In this document: positions 16,520 to 24,564 of the stretch, in pieces
Layout: the number at the start of each line of letters is the position of its first letter
Numbering within the stretch: the first letter of the stretch is position 1
NCBI GenBank assembly: GCA_035526825.1
Contig: DATLBT010000124.1
Location: forward strand, 12,411 to 76,410
Direction: 5' to 3'
Source of the DNA: JACPFV01 sp035526825
GTDB lineage: Bacteria > Pseudomonadota > Gammaproteobacteria > Nevskiales > Nevskiaceae
Length of the DNA stretch: 64,000 nucleotides
Translations under genes and position numbers: made by a program
The notes under the pieces: model-generated
Told to the model about the DNA's origin: nothing
The model's database searches: none
The model's input: the letters and a program-made list of their open reading frames with translations, nothing else

Positions 16520-16741
16520 ATGAACCTCGAAATGATCGCCGGTCGCCTGATCCAGCTGGTCGGCAAGGTATTCGAATTCTGGGGCCGGATCATCGGCAAC
16601 GAGATGCAGCGCCAGCACGGCTACCAGATGGTCTGCGTGGGCCAGATGCGCGTGCTCGGCGGCCAGGCCGCCGAGCTGCTGCGGTACTGCACACCGCGAC
16701 AGGCGCTACAGGTGGCGCCCATCCCGAAGGGCCGCCGGTAA
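16520..16741 (+). CDS. Divergent CsbD-like small stress protein
   Basis: 73 residues; ATG 16520 is chosen from AGGAG nine bases upstream. The pattern MNLEMIAGRLIQLVGKVFEFWGRIIGNE, then G....VGQMRVLGGQAAEL, follows the CsbD signature (I.G...Q..GK..E.WG....D/E, G....L.G....G.A.E), but with more hydrophobic residues than usual. CsbD proteins are abundant, poorly understood general-stress proteins. It has its own sigma-54 promoter and ends 26 bases before the convergent glrR stop. Confidence 0.6.
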   Translation: MNLEMIAGRLIQLVGKVFEFWGRIIGNEMQRQHGYQMVCVGQMRVLGGQAAELLRYCTPRQALQVAPIPKGRR

Positions 16742-16767
16742 AGAAATTCAAAGAAGGCGGTAAACAC

Positions 16768-18111
16768 CTAGGCCTGGTGCGCGCGCTCCTTGAACGACGC
16801 CGGATCCACCCCGTAACGCGACAGCAGCTTGTAGAAATCCGTGCGATTGCGCTCGGCGAGCCGTGCGGCGCGGCTGATGTTGCCGTCGGCGAGCTCGAGC
16901 AGCTGGCGCAGGTAGTTGCGCGTGAACTCGGTGCGGGCTTCATCGAAGCTCGGCAGCGCGCTGTCCTGCTCACCGAGAGCCTTGCGCACCAGCGCCGCGC
17001 TGATCACGCGCGACGGCGACAGCGCGACGTTCTGCTCCACCACGTTGAATAGCTGGCGCACGTTGCCGGGCCATGCCGCCGCAACGAGCACCTCCATCGC
17101 CTCCGGCGAATAGACACGGCGCGGCACGCCGTCGGACACGAGCTGCGCCAGCCGGTGCGCGACCAGCAGCGGGATGTCCTCGCGGCGATCTGCCAGCGGC
17201 ATCAAGCGAAGCCCGACGACGTTGAGGCGGTAGAACAGATCCTCGCGGAAGGTGCTCGCCTTGACCCGCGCCTCGAGGTCCGAGTGGGTGGCCGAAAGCA
17301 CGCGCACGTCGACCGGCACGGTGCGCGTCTCGCCGACCGGACGCACCTCGCGCTCCTGCAGCACGCGCAACAACTTGGCCTGGAGGTCCGCGGGCATGTC
17401 GCCGATCTCGTCGAGGAACACGGTGCCGCCCTCCGCAGCCCGGAACAGGCCGAGGTGGTCGGCGTGCGCGCCGGTGAACGCACCGCGCTTGTGTCCGAAC
17501 AGCTCCGATTCCAGCAGGTCGGCGGGCACCGCGGCGCAGTTGACCGCCACGAACGGCCGGTCGCAGCGCTTGCTCGCGCGATGGATCGCGCGCGCCAGCA
17601 CTTCCTTGCCGGTGCCGCTGGCGCCGGTGATCAGCACCGACGAATCGGTCTTGGCGACCCGTCGCGCGTCCTCCAGGATCGACTGCATCGCCGGACTGCG
17701 GCTGACGATTTGCGCCGCCCAGTCTTGCGACGGTGCGGTGGCCGCGCCAGGGTCGAGGTGGCGCCGGATGCAGTCCATCAGCTTGTCGCGATCGACCGGC
17801 TTGGTCAAAAAGTCCACGGCGCCGGCGTGCGTGGCGCGCACCGCCTCGGGGATGTCGCCATGCGCGGTGAGGATTGCCACGGGCAAGCCCGGCAGGCGTT
17901 CCTGGATTCGCTGCATCAAGGTGGTGCCGTCGATGCCCGGCATGCGCAGGTCGGTGAGCACGAACTGGGGGCGCACGTCGCCGAGGCGCGCGAGTGCGTC
18001 CTCGCCGGAGGCCACCGCCGTCACGGCGTAGCCCTCCGATTCGAGCCGCAGCGTCAACACGCGCAGCAGTTTCGGATCGTCATCAACCACCAGGATGCGG
18101 TTCTGCGTCAT
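16768..18111 (-). CDS. glrR: Sigma-54-dependent response regulator GlrR (QseF)
   Basis: 447 residues: receiver domain (VDDDPKLLRVLTLRLESEGY, phosphoacceptor in TDLRMPG, LTKPVD), AAA+ domain with Walker A GASGTGKE and an intact GAFTGA in FGHKRGAFTGAHADH, and a C-terminal helix-turn-helix. The tail (RAARLAERNRTDFYKLLSRYGVDPASFKE) is the hallmark of GlrR/YfhA. In E. coli GlrR, phosphorylated by GlrK, binds TGTC-N10-GACA sites and activates sigma-54 promoters such as glmY. The same motif occurs repeatedly in this window. It is the last gene of the glrK-qseG-glrR operon. Confidence 0.95.
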   Translation of the reverse strand: MTQNRILVVDDDPKLLRVLTLRLESEGYAVTAVASGEDALARLGDVRPQFVLTDLRMPGIDGTTLMQRIQERLPGLPVAILTAHGDIPEAVRATHAGAVDFLTKPVDRDKLMDCIRRHLDPGAATAPSQDWAAQIVSRSPAMQSILEDARRVAKTDSSVLITGASGTGKEVLARAIHRASKRCDRPFVAVNCAAVPADLLESELFGHKRGAFTGAHADHLGLFRAAEGGTVFLDEIGDMPADLQAKLLRVLQEREVRPVGETRTVPVDVRVLSATHSDLEARVKASTFREDLFYRLNVVGLRLMPLADRREDIPLLVAHRLAQLVSDGVPRRVYSPEAMEVLVAAAWPGNVRQLFNVVEQNVALSPSRVISAALVRKALGEQDSALPSFDEARTEFTRNYLRQLLELADGNISRAARLAERNRTDFYKLLSRYGVDPASFKERAHQA

Positions 18112-18132
18112 CGTAAATCTCCGTTGGCGCGC

Positions 18133-18567
18133 TCAGCGGCGCCCTTGATCAAGACGTTTTTCCATGTCAGCGACCTGGGCCAGCCGCTTTTTCAAACCAT
18201 CGGCTTCCTGCCGACAGGCGTTGATGGCGCGCACGTCCTCGAGCCGCGCCCGCGCCACCGGCGCGATGTCGATCGAGGGACTCGTCGCGAGCACCTGTTG
18301 CAGCTCGGTCTCGGCGGCGATGAGGTCGTAGCCGCTGTGTCCGCTCACCGTGCGCAGCAAGGCGCGGTGCAACGTGGCCTCGGCGCTGGTCGGCTCCTTG
18401 ACGGCGGCCTGCCATATCGCCTCGCGCTGCGAGGCTGGGGTGTTCATCGCCCGCGCCAGGTATTCGAGGTGCGAGCCCGTGTCGGCACCCCGGTGCACAT
18501 GCACCGGGGTCGGCATTGTCGTGCAGCCCGAAAGCAGCACCGCTGCCACTGCGACCAGCCTATGCAT
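18133..18567 (-). CDS. qseG: QseG-like outer-membrane lipoprotein
   Basis: 144 residues with a lipoprotein signal (MHRLVAVAAVLLSGC) and a helical body ending in a coiled coil (RQEADGLKKRLAQVADMEKRLD). Position between glrK and glrR, size and lipobox match QseG/YfhG, which in enterobacteria tethers or modulates the kinase GlrK/QseE. The start was placed at the Met before the signal peptide, giving an 8-bp overlap with the end of glrK. Sequence-level similarity to enterobacterial QseG is weak; the call leans on synteny. Confidence 0.8.
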   Translation of the reverse strand: MHRLVAVAAVLLSGCTTMPTPVHVHRGADTGSHLEYLARAMNTPASQREAIWQAAVKEPTSAEATLHRALLRTVSGHSGYDLIAAETELQQVLATSPSIDIAPVARARLEDVRAINACRQEADGLKKRLAQVADMEKRLDQGRR

Positions 18568-20014
18568 GCGGCGCCGCCTGCGTCTGCGGGCACGGCCACA
18601 CCAGCTTGAACCTCGCGCCCGGATGCGCGTCTTCGACCGCCACCTTGCCGCCGTGGGCCAGCACGGCCTCCTTGACGATCGACAGGCCAACACCGGTGCC
18701 GCGGACGTTGGATTCCTCCGCCTCCGTGCCGCGCACGAATGGCTCGAAAATGCGCTCGCGCTCCTGGCGTGAGACGCCGCGCCCACTGTCACGAACCGAC
18801 AGCTCGCAGCGGTTGCCGGTCTGGCCGACGCGGATCTCGATGGCGCTGCCCGCCGGCGCATGCTTGATCGCGTTGGACACCAGGTTCTCGAGCGCGACGC
18901 GAACGCGGTAGCGCTGGCCGAACAGCCGAGGTGCGGCCAGGTTGACCGTGGCCGTGAGGTCACGGTTGCTCATCGGCAGCTTCTGCGCCTCGAGCACTTC
19001 CGCGACCAGCGGCTCGATGTCGAACCAGGACTGGTTGACCTTGCGGTGACCCTCGCGCCACTCGGCAAAGGTGAGCAGCTTGTCGATCTGGTCCGACAAC
19101 TCGAGCGACGACTCGACCAGGATTTGCGCGACTTCGGTTTGCTGCGGCGTAAGGCTGCCGAGCGCGCCTTCCGCGAGCAGCGCGGCGCCCTCGTGGAGGC
19201 TCGACAGCGGTGTCTTCAGCTCGTGCGACACCAGGCGCAGGAAACGGTCCTTGTCCTCCTCGAACTGCGCCAGCCGTCTGCGCAGCCAGTCGAGCTGCTC
19301 GCCGAGGCGCTCCATTTCGACCGGGTAGGCGATCGACACCGGTTTGTCGTACTGCGCGTGTCCGAGTGTCGCTATCGCACCGGCCATCTTGCGCAGCGGC
19401 CGCGTGACGATGACCGAAAAACCGAACGCCAGCGCCGCGGTGAGTGGAATCAGCGCAACGGACGAGATCCACATGACGTGCCGCGCGTCCGTCGAGGTTT
19501 CGTTGAGGCGCGCCATGTCGGCATCGACGGCGGCGCGGCCGGCGCGGGTCAGCGCCTCGACGTCGGTTTTCAGGGCGCCGATGCGGTCGGCCGCTGCGCC
19601 AAGCGGCTCGCCATTGGCCAGGCCGCGCACGAAGCCGTCGGCGGCATCGGTCAGTCCCTGGCGCAAGCCGAGCACCAGCACCGGCTCGGCAAACGTCTGG
19701 TCGAAACCACCCTTCTCGATCTCCTGCAGGGTCTCCTGCATCTGCGTGACGCGCGCGAAGAACACGTCGAGCAGGCCGGCGTCGTCGAGGATGATGAATT
19801 GGCGCGCCGAGCGCTCCAGGCCATTGAGGTCGTCCTGCAAACGAGCAGCCAGGTTGGCCAGCGACACGCCCTTGTCGACGAGGCGCTCGGCGTCGAGCGT
19901 CAGCCGCTCGAGTACCACGCCGGCGATCAGTACGGCGGCGACCAGCGGAGCGGCCACGACGATGCCTGCAGCGGCGACCAGCCCGGTCATCGTCCTTGGC
20001 AAGGGAAATCGCAT
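18560..20014 (-). CDS. glrK: Sensor histidine kinase GlrK (QseE)
   Basis: 484 residues from ATG 20014 (MRFPLPRTM); a longer frame to 20101 adds 29 unlikely residues. First membrane helix at about 13-35, periplasmic helical sensor region at about 36-170, second helix around WISSVALIPLTAALAFGFSVIV, then HAMP, HisKA (H-box FLRLVSHELKTPLSSLHEGA) and HATPase_c (N-box LENLVSNAIKHAP, DSGRGV, GTGVGLSIVKEAV). With qseG and glrR it forms the GlrK/GlrR envelope-stress system. A TGTC-N10-GACA dyad lies 79 bases upstream of the start, suggesting autoregulation. Confidence 0.92.
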   Translation of the reverse strand: MRFPLPRTMTGLVAAAGIVVAAPLVAAVLIAGVVLERLTLDAERLVDKGVSLANLAARLQDDLNGLERSARQFIILDDAGLLDVFFARVTQMQETLQEIEKGGFDQTFAEPVLVLGLRQGLTDAADGFVRGLANGEPLGAAADRIGALKTDVEALTRAGRAAVDADMARLNETSTDARHVMWISSVALIPLTAALAFGFSVIVTRPLRKMAGAIATLGHAQYDKPVSIAYPVEMERLGEQLDWLRRRLAQFEEDKDRFLRLVSHELKTPLSSLHEGAALLAEGALGSLTPQQTEVAQILVESSLELSDQIDKLLTFAEWREGHRKVNQSWFDIEPLVAEVLEAQKLPMSNRDLTATVNLAAPRLFGQRYRVRVALENLVSNAIKHAPAGSAIEIRVGQTGNRCELSVRDSGRGVSRQERERIFEPFVRGTEAEESNVRGTGVGLSIVKEAVLAHGGKVAVEDAHPGARFKLVWPCPQTQAAPHA

Positions 20015-20092
20015 GCGTGTCTTTAGCCTCACTCCCGCAGAGGCGATCCCCCGAGGTAAGCCATTGAAACAAAATGTTCTTTTTCGGCAACC

Positions 20093-20110
20093 TGTCGCCA
20101 TTCTGCGACA
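20093..20110 (-). promoter_or_regulatory. GlrR-type site upstream of glrK
   Basis: TGTCGCCATTCTGCGACA is a perfect TGTC-N10-GACA dyad in the 276-base gap between glrK and the divergent aspartyl-protease gene. No acceptable sigma-54 element was found between it and glrK, so it may give sigma-70-type autoregulation or serve neither gene. I saw nothing else definite in this gap. Confidence 0.55.
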
Positions 20111-20290
20111 GACCGGTGCTTATGAGATACCCATTGGCGGCGAATTGCCACCCGGTGCATGGGGCCTTGGCCGCGCGAGGGACACACCCCGAGCCCCCGG
20201 GAAAAATTGCACTTTTCGCATGCGACGAAAAAACGATATGCGCGCAAAAAAGCGCGTGCCAGTATCCGTCCACACTGATTGGGAGTCGTC

Positions 20291-20836
20291 ATGAAAATCC
20301 TCCTCGCATTCGCCCTCACCTTGGTGGTGGCCTCCCAGGTCGATGCAGCGGGGGCTGCCGACTTCACCCAGGTTGCACTGCAGAAACATGACGCGGGCAC
20401 GTTTTACGTGGATGGGGCGCTGCAGGGTTACGGGGACCTGCGAATGCTGGTGGACACCGGCTCCTCCTACCTCGTCATTTCACAGGCGATCCTGGCGGAC
20501 CTCATGAAGGGCAACGGCGCGGTGTATGCGCGCCAGCTCGAGGGCGTGATGGCCGATGGGACCTTGCGCGTGATCCCGGTTTACCGGATTGCGGGGCTGC
20601 GAATCGGCGCCGATTGTTGGGTGCACGATGTGGAGGCTGCTGTTTTGCCGGGACAGACCCGGGCAATTCTGGGGATGAATATCCTTGCGCGGTTGGCGCC
20701 GTTCACGTTCTCGGCGGATCCGCCGGAGCTGGGGGTAAGGAAATGCCAGATGCCGATGGCGTTGCCGGGTACGGAGATCGGGGCGATCGAGGTCGGGGAG
20801 CCTGGGGCGGAGGCTGCGGTGGGGGTTGGGCACTAG
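20291..20836 (+). CDS. Secreted retropepsin-like aspartyl protease
   Basis: Start ATG 20291 follows GGGAG. The 181-residue product has a signal peptide (MKILLAFALTLVVASQVDAAGA) and the catalytic triplet of retroviral-type aspartic proteases in MLVDTGSSYLVIS (about residue 57). A second conserved region (AILGMNILARLAPFTF) matches the TIGR02281/clan AA family. As in other bacterial members, a homodimer would form the active site in the periplasm. It is divergent from glrK with no co-transcribed partner; the C-terminal 20 residues are Gly/Glu/Val-rich and look poorly ordered. Confidence 0.82.
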   Translation: MKILLAFALTLVVASQVDAAGAADFTQVALQKHDAGTFYVDGALQGYGDLRMLVDTGSSYLVISQAILADLMKGNGAVYARQLEGVMADGTLRVIPVYRIAGLRIGADCWVHDVEAAVLPGQTRAILGMNILARLAPFTFSADPPELGVRKCQMPMALPGTEIGAIEVGEPGAEAAVGVGH

Positions 20837-20844
20837 ACGAGCAT

Positions 20845-20896
20845 AAAAAAGCGCCTCCTTCGGTATCGCCTGGGGGGCTAGGCCCGAAGGAGGCGC
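20845..20896 (-). terminator. Strong intrinsic terminator between convergent genes
   Basis: A 13-bp perfect stem (GCGCCTCCTTCGG at 20851-20863 with CCGAAGGAGGCGC at 20884-20896) is followed on the minus strand by TTTTTT. It should terminate the minus-strand EF-hand transcript and probably also affects the plus-strand protease transcript. The loop is long (20 bases). Confidence 0.8.
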
Positions 20897-20954
20897 TGAC
20901 AATCCCGGCCAGGTCTAGGGGGTTACGGCGACCTGAGGGGCCGGGTTACAACTC

Positions 20955-21359
20955 TTAAAACTTCGGCTTGTCCGAGTTCTTCGTGGCGCTGGCGTCCGTT
21001 TCAGCGGAGGTGCCGCCCATGGAACCCGACGCGGAACCGCTCACTTCGAACTGGGCGAACTCGCCCTGGTCGAGCTTGCCGTCCTTGTTCGCGTCGAGCG
21101 TGTCCCACTTCTTGGTCAAGCCCTTGTTGGTGGCCGCTTCCCGCTTGCTGATCGATCCGTCGCTGTCCTTGTCGACGCTCGAGAAGCCAGCAAGGGTTGC
21201 GCCGGTGCTCGGCGTCGCGCCAGTGCTCGGCGTCGCGGGCGTGCCGGTGCTCGGCGTGGCGGGCGTGGCCGGCGTGGCCGGTTGCGCCGGCGACTGCGCA
21301 GCGACCGCACCGGCAAAAAGGGCGGCGGCAGCGATGCCTGTGATGTAGTGAACTTTCAT
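20955..21359 (-). CDS. Secreted EF-hand protein with TPSTG repeats
   Basis: 134 residues from ATG 21359, with a signal peptide (MKVHYITGIAAAALFAGAVAAQ). A Thr/Pro/Ala tract made of TPATP and TPSTGA repeats follows, then two EF-hand loops, DKDSDGSISKRE and DANKDGKLDQGE, and a Ser/Gly/Ala-rich tail. It has the same plan as the EF-hand protein at 5442-5972 and the same control signals, a sigma-54 promoter plus two GlrR-type sites. It is probably a periplasmic calcium-binding stress protein. The slippage-prone repeat tract may vary between strains. Confidence 0.85.
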   Translation of the reverse strand: MKVHYITGIAAAALFAGAVAAQSPAQPATPATPATPSTGTPATPSTGATPSTGATLAGFSSVDKDSDGSISKREAATNKGLTKKWDTLDANKDGKLDQGEFAQFEVSGSASGSMGGTSAETDASATKNSDKPKF

Positions 21360-21428
21360 CCGTAAATCTCCGTTTTGAGCGGTGCACTTGTCATGGGGGG
21401 CACACATTCCCGTTCCCCCCGTCTGGTA

Positions 21429-21443
21429 GCAAGTGCGGTGCCA
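21429..21443 (-). promoter_or_regulatory. Sigma-54 promoter of the second EF-hand gene
   Basis: On the minus strand, TGGCACCGCACTTGC matches TGGCACG-N4-TTGC at 14-base spacing with one change (C for G at the seventh base). The invariant GG and GC dinucleotides are correctly placed. The start codon is about 70 bases downstream. Confidence 0.8.
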
Positions 21444-21520
21444 ATCCTGCGAAGGGTGCTTCCGCTCAAGCACTTACGACGACACGTGAAAAATTAGCAC
21501 CTTCTGGATTCCGGTCAATG

Positions 21521-21608
21521 TGTCGCAATAGCGCGACAGGCAAATCGGCGATACCCGGCGCATCGACCATTCCGGAAGGAGCGCCGGGCTTGTCGCCCGG
21601 GCGCGACA
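21521..21608 (-). promoter_or_regulatory. Paired GlrR-type activator sites
   Basis: TGTCGCAATAGCGCGACA (21521-21538) and TGTCGCCCGGGCGCGACA (21591-21608) are both perfect, extended dyads (TGTCGC-N6-GCGACA), 70 bp apart. They lie upstream of the minus-strand sigma-54 promoter at 21429-21443. Confidence 0.75.
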
Positions 21609-21612
21609 GCGA

Positions 21613-22560
21613 TCAGTCCTGCTGCAAGGCGCGCAGCACTGCCTGGTTTCGGCCGCGCGACTTGGCGTCGTACAGGGCGCGGTCGGCGGCGTTGACGAGC
21701 GCTTCGGGCTTTAGCTCGGCACAGGGCATCGTTGCGCACACGCCGAGGCTCATCGTGACGTGATCCGAGGTGGACGAGCTTTGATGCGGCAGGCGCGCTC
21801 CGCGCACGGCCTCGAGGACGCGGCCGGCGACCAGCAGCGCACTGACCGCGGGTGTGTCGGGCAGCAGCATCGCAAACTCCTCGCCGCCGTAACGCGCGAC
21901 CATGTCGACCTTGCGCCGCGCCGCCGTACGCATGGCTGCGGCCACCGCCCTGAGGCACTCGTCCCCCTTCTGGTGTCCGTAGGTGTCGTTGAAGAGCTTG
22001 AAGTGGTCGACGTCGGCGATGATCAGCGCGAGCGGCTTGCCCGCGCGTACCGCGTGGTTCCATTCCTGGTTGAACGCGGTGTCGAATGAGCGCCGGTTCG
22101 GGATGCCGGTCAATGCGTCCTGCGTCGATTCCTCGCGCAGGCCCTCGTTGATGCGCGCCATCTCCCGCGTCAACTCGACCAGCCGTGCGCGCATGTCGGT
22201 GATGCGTTGCATCGCCGAAATCTTGGCGCGCAGCACCACCGCGCTGACCGGCTTGGCCAGGTAGTCGTCGCCGCCCGCGTCGATGCCGGCGGCAACGTCG
22301 CTGTCGAGCACGTTGCCCGACAGGAAGATGATCGGGATCCATTCGTGCCCTTGCACCGCGCGGATCTGCCGCGCGGTCTCGTAGCCATTCATCACCGGCA
22401 TGTCGACGTCGAGCACCACGAGGTCGGGCTCGACCTTGTTGAACAGCTCCAGCGCCACGCGCCCGTCGTGGGCCTCGACGATCTCGTGGCCCATCGCGCG
22501 CATCTGCTCGCCGAGGCCCTGGCGCATCGTGCGCGAGTCGTCGGCGAACAGGATACGCAT
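21613..22560 (-). CDS. Response regulator with GGDEF diguanylate cyclase output
   Basis: 315 residues: receiver domain at about 1-120 (FADDSRTMRQ, phosphoacceptor in VLDVDMPVMNGY, YLAKPVS), a short helical linker, and a GGDEF domain at about 150-310 (DALTGIPNRRSFD, IIADVDHFKLFNDTYGH, active-site YGGEEFAMLLP, SLGVC). The GGEEF signature is intact, so synthesis of cyclic di-GMP is expected upon phosphorylation. No partner kinase is adjacent. The gene starts next to one arm of a TTAGGG-like inverted repeat. Confidence 0.92.
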   Translation of the reverse strand: MRILFADDSRTMRQGLGEQMRAMGHEIVEAHDGRVALELFNKVEPDLVVLDVDMPVMNGYETARQIRAVQGHEWIPIIFLSGNVLDSDVAAGIDAGGDDYLAKPVSAVVLRAKISAMQRITDMRARLVELTREMARINEGLREESTQDALTGIPNRRSFDTAFNQEWNHAVRAGKPLALIIADVDHFKLFNDTYGHQKGDECLRAVAAAMRTAARRKVDMVARYGGEEFAMLLPDTPAVSALLVAGRVLEAVRGARLPHQSSSTSDHVTMSLGVCATMPCAELKPEALVNAADRALYDAKSRGRNQAVLRALQQD

Positions 22561-22652
22561 CAGGGATTAGGGGTTAGGAATTAGGAGTTAGGGGTTAGTA
22601 ACAGCGCGTCGCTGCATTTCGCTAACCCCTAACCCCTACTTCCTAATTCCTA
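22561..22652. repeat. TTAGGG-like inverted repeat
   Basis: A left arm of GGGATTAGGGG/TTAGGAATTAGGAG units and a right arm of CTAACCCCTAACCCC/TACTTCCTAATTCC units flank about 25 bases of unique DNA, so the transcript could form a long hairpin. The right arm begins (minus strand) with the TAG stop codon of the isocitrate dehydrogenase gene. Related copies are at 4649 and 42027. Confidence 0.8.
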
Positions 22653-24413
22653 TTCGACCCAGCCGAACCGCTCGACCGAGTTGAAGATGTCGGTCTCGGT
22701 GACGATGCCGATGATCTTGTCGCCCTGGGCAATGGCGAGGCGCGAGAAGTTCTTCTCGGCCAGGATTTTTGCCGCCTCGCGGATCGTCGTTTCGGCCGGC
22801 ACCGAGAACAGCGGCCGGCTGCAGATGTCCTTGACCTTGGTGGTGGCGCTGTTGCGGTTGGCGTGGACGATCTTGGTGACGATGTCGCGTCGGGTCAGGA
22901 TGCCCCACTGCCCCTTGGCATCCGGTTCGACGACGATGCAGCTGACGTTGTTGGCGTGCATCTCGTGCATTGCCGACTCGATCGAGTCGTTGTCGCCCAC
23001 GGTGATCAGCGTGCGCGTCATCAAGTCGTTCACGGTAGTCGGCACGCGGCCGGTGTTGACCATCTCCTCCATCGGCTCGAGCAGGCGGCGAATCTCGCGC
23101 TGCTTGCGCTCCTTGGCGAGTTGCTCCTGCAACGCCTTGCGCTTGGCCTCGAGGTCGATGCCACCCTCGAAACGCTCGATCAGCGCATCGGCGAACTGCG
23201 ACGTCCCGACTTCCTTGGCGCCATCGATCTGGCGCGCGAAGTCATAGGTCACGATGCCGTCCGACACGACTTCGGGATAGGCCAGCGAGATGAGGTCGGC
23301 CGCTTCCTTCCAACCCATGTACTCGAGCATCATCACGCCGGAGAACAGCAGCGATCCCGGATTGACCTTGTTCTGGTTGGCGTATTTCGGCGCGGTGCCG
23401 TGCGTCGCCTCGAACACCGCGACGTTGTCGGCAATGTTGGCGCCGGGCGCGATGCCCATGCCGCCGACCTCGGCCGCCACCGCGTCGGAAAGGTAATCGC
23501 CGTTGAGGTTGGGTGTGGCCAGCACGTCGAATTCCTCCGGCCGCAGCAGCATCATCTGGAACATGATGTCTGCAATGCGATCCTTGATGACGATCTTGCC
23601 CTCAGGCTGCTTGCCCTTGTACTCGGCGTAGAGCTGCTCCTCGGTGATGGTGACGTTGCCGAATTCCTCGCGGGCGACTTCATAGCCCCACGCGCGGAAC
23701 GCGCCTTCCGTGTACTTCATGATGTTGCCCTTGTGCACCAGCGTCACCGACTCGCGGCCGTTGTCGATGGCGTACTGGATGGCCTTGCGCACGAGCCGCT
23801 TGCTGCCGAACGCCGAGATCGGCTTGATGCCGAGGCCCGAGCCCTCGAAAAACTTTGCCTTCATCTCGTTGCGCAGGAAATCCGCGACTTTCTTGTTCTC
23901 GGGCGTGCCCGCCTTGTACTCGATGCCGGCGTATACGTCCTCGGTGTTCTCGCGGAAGATCACCACGTCGACCTTGCCTGGCTGCTTCAGCGGGCTCGGC
24001 ACGCCGGCGTAGTGCTTGACCGGTCGCACACAGGCGTAGAGGTCGAGGTCCTGGCGAAGCGCGACGTTCAATGAGCGGAAGCCGCCGCCGACCGGCGTGG
24101 TCAGCGGACCCTTGATCGAGACCACCAGGTCCTGCAGGACCTTGAGCGTTTCGTCGGGGCAGTAGTTGCCGTCGTAGAGTCCCGCGGCCTTCTCGCCGAG
24201 ATACGTCTCGCACCAGTGAATCTTGCGCTTGCCGCCGTAAGCCTTCTTGACCGCGGCATCCCAGATCCGGAGGCAGGCCTTGGTGATGTCGGGGCCGATG
24301 CCGTCGCCCTCGACGTAGCCGACGATCGGCTGCTCGGGGACCTTCAGCTTGCCGTTCTTGACCGTGATTTTTTCGCCGGTCGTGGGAATCTTGATGTGGC
24401 GATAGGCGGACAT
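22650..24413 (-). CDS. icd: NADP-type isocitrate dehydrogenase fused to a CBS pair
   Basis: 587 residues, about 170 longer than usual Icd. Residues about 1-417 are a canonical E. coli-type enzyme: GDGIGPDI, the phospho-serine loop RSLNVALRQDLDLYACVRPV, FRENTEDVYAG, LNGDYLSDA, and HGTAPKYANQNKVNPGS, whose Lys-Tyr favours NADP. A charged helical linker (LQEQLAKERKQREIRRLLEP) leads to two CBS motifs (VNDLMTRTLITVGDNDSIESAM, about 460; VKDICSRPLFSVPAETTIREAA, about 525). CBS pairs bind adenosine nucleotides, so the TCA enzyme may be directly regulated by energy charge. The stop is in a TTAGGG-like repeat. Confidence 0.93.
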   Translation of the reverse strand: MSAYRHIKIPTTGEKITVKNGKLKVPEQPIVGYVEGDGIGPDITKACLRIWDAAVKKAYGGKRKIHWCETYLGEKAAGLYDGNYCPDETLKVLQDLVVSIKGPLTTPVGGGFRSLNVALRQDLDLYACVRPVKHYAGVPSPLKQPGKVDVVIFRENTEDVYAGIEYKAGTPENKKVADFLRNEMKAKFFEGSGLGIKPISAFGSKRLVRKAIQYAIDNGRESVTLVHKGNIMKYTEGAFRAWGYEVAREEFGNVTITEEQLYAEYKGKQPEGKIVIKDRIADIMFQMMLLRPEEFDVLATPNLNGDYLSDAVAAEVGGMGIAPGANIADNVAVFEATHGTAPKYANQNKVNPGSLLFSGVMMLEYMGWKEAADLISLAYPEVVSDGIVTYDFARQIDGAKEVGTSQFADALIERFEGGIDLEAKRKALQEQLAKERKQREIRRLLEPMEEMVNTGRVPTTVNDLMTRTLITVGDNDSIESAMHEMHANNVSCIVVEPDAKGQWGILTRRDIVTKIVHANRNSATTKVKDICSRPLFSVPAETTIREAAKILAEKNFSRLAIAQGDKIIGIVTETDIFNSVERFGWVE

Positions 24414-24564
24414 GGACTTCCGGCTCCTCTGGTTTTTTAGTGTGGCGTCAGTGCCTTGGCAGATTTCGATTTTAGCATTCGCTGGCGCCTCGCCGGGCCG
24501 GACGCGGCTGTGGAAACCCAGGGGCAGCGGTTACACTACCGCCCCTTTTAGCCGGCTTGAAGCC

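Noticed and set aside
20015..20092. A sigma-54 promoter for glrK
   Set aside because: The best minus-strand candidate (GGGGATCGCCTCTGC) has the GG/GC spacing but poor agreement elsewhere.
22561..22652. Telomere-like or CRISPR-like array from the TTAGGG units
   Set aside because: There are only short irregular arms with no regular spacers or Cas genes; it is better explained as an intergenic inverted repeat.
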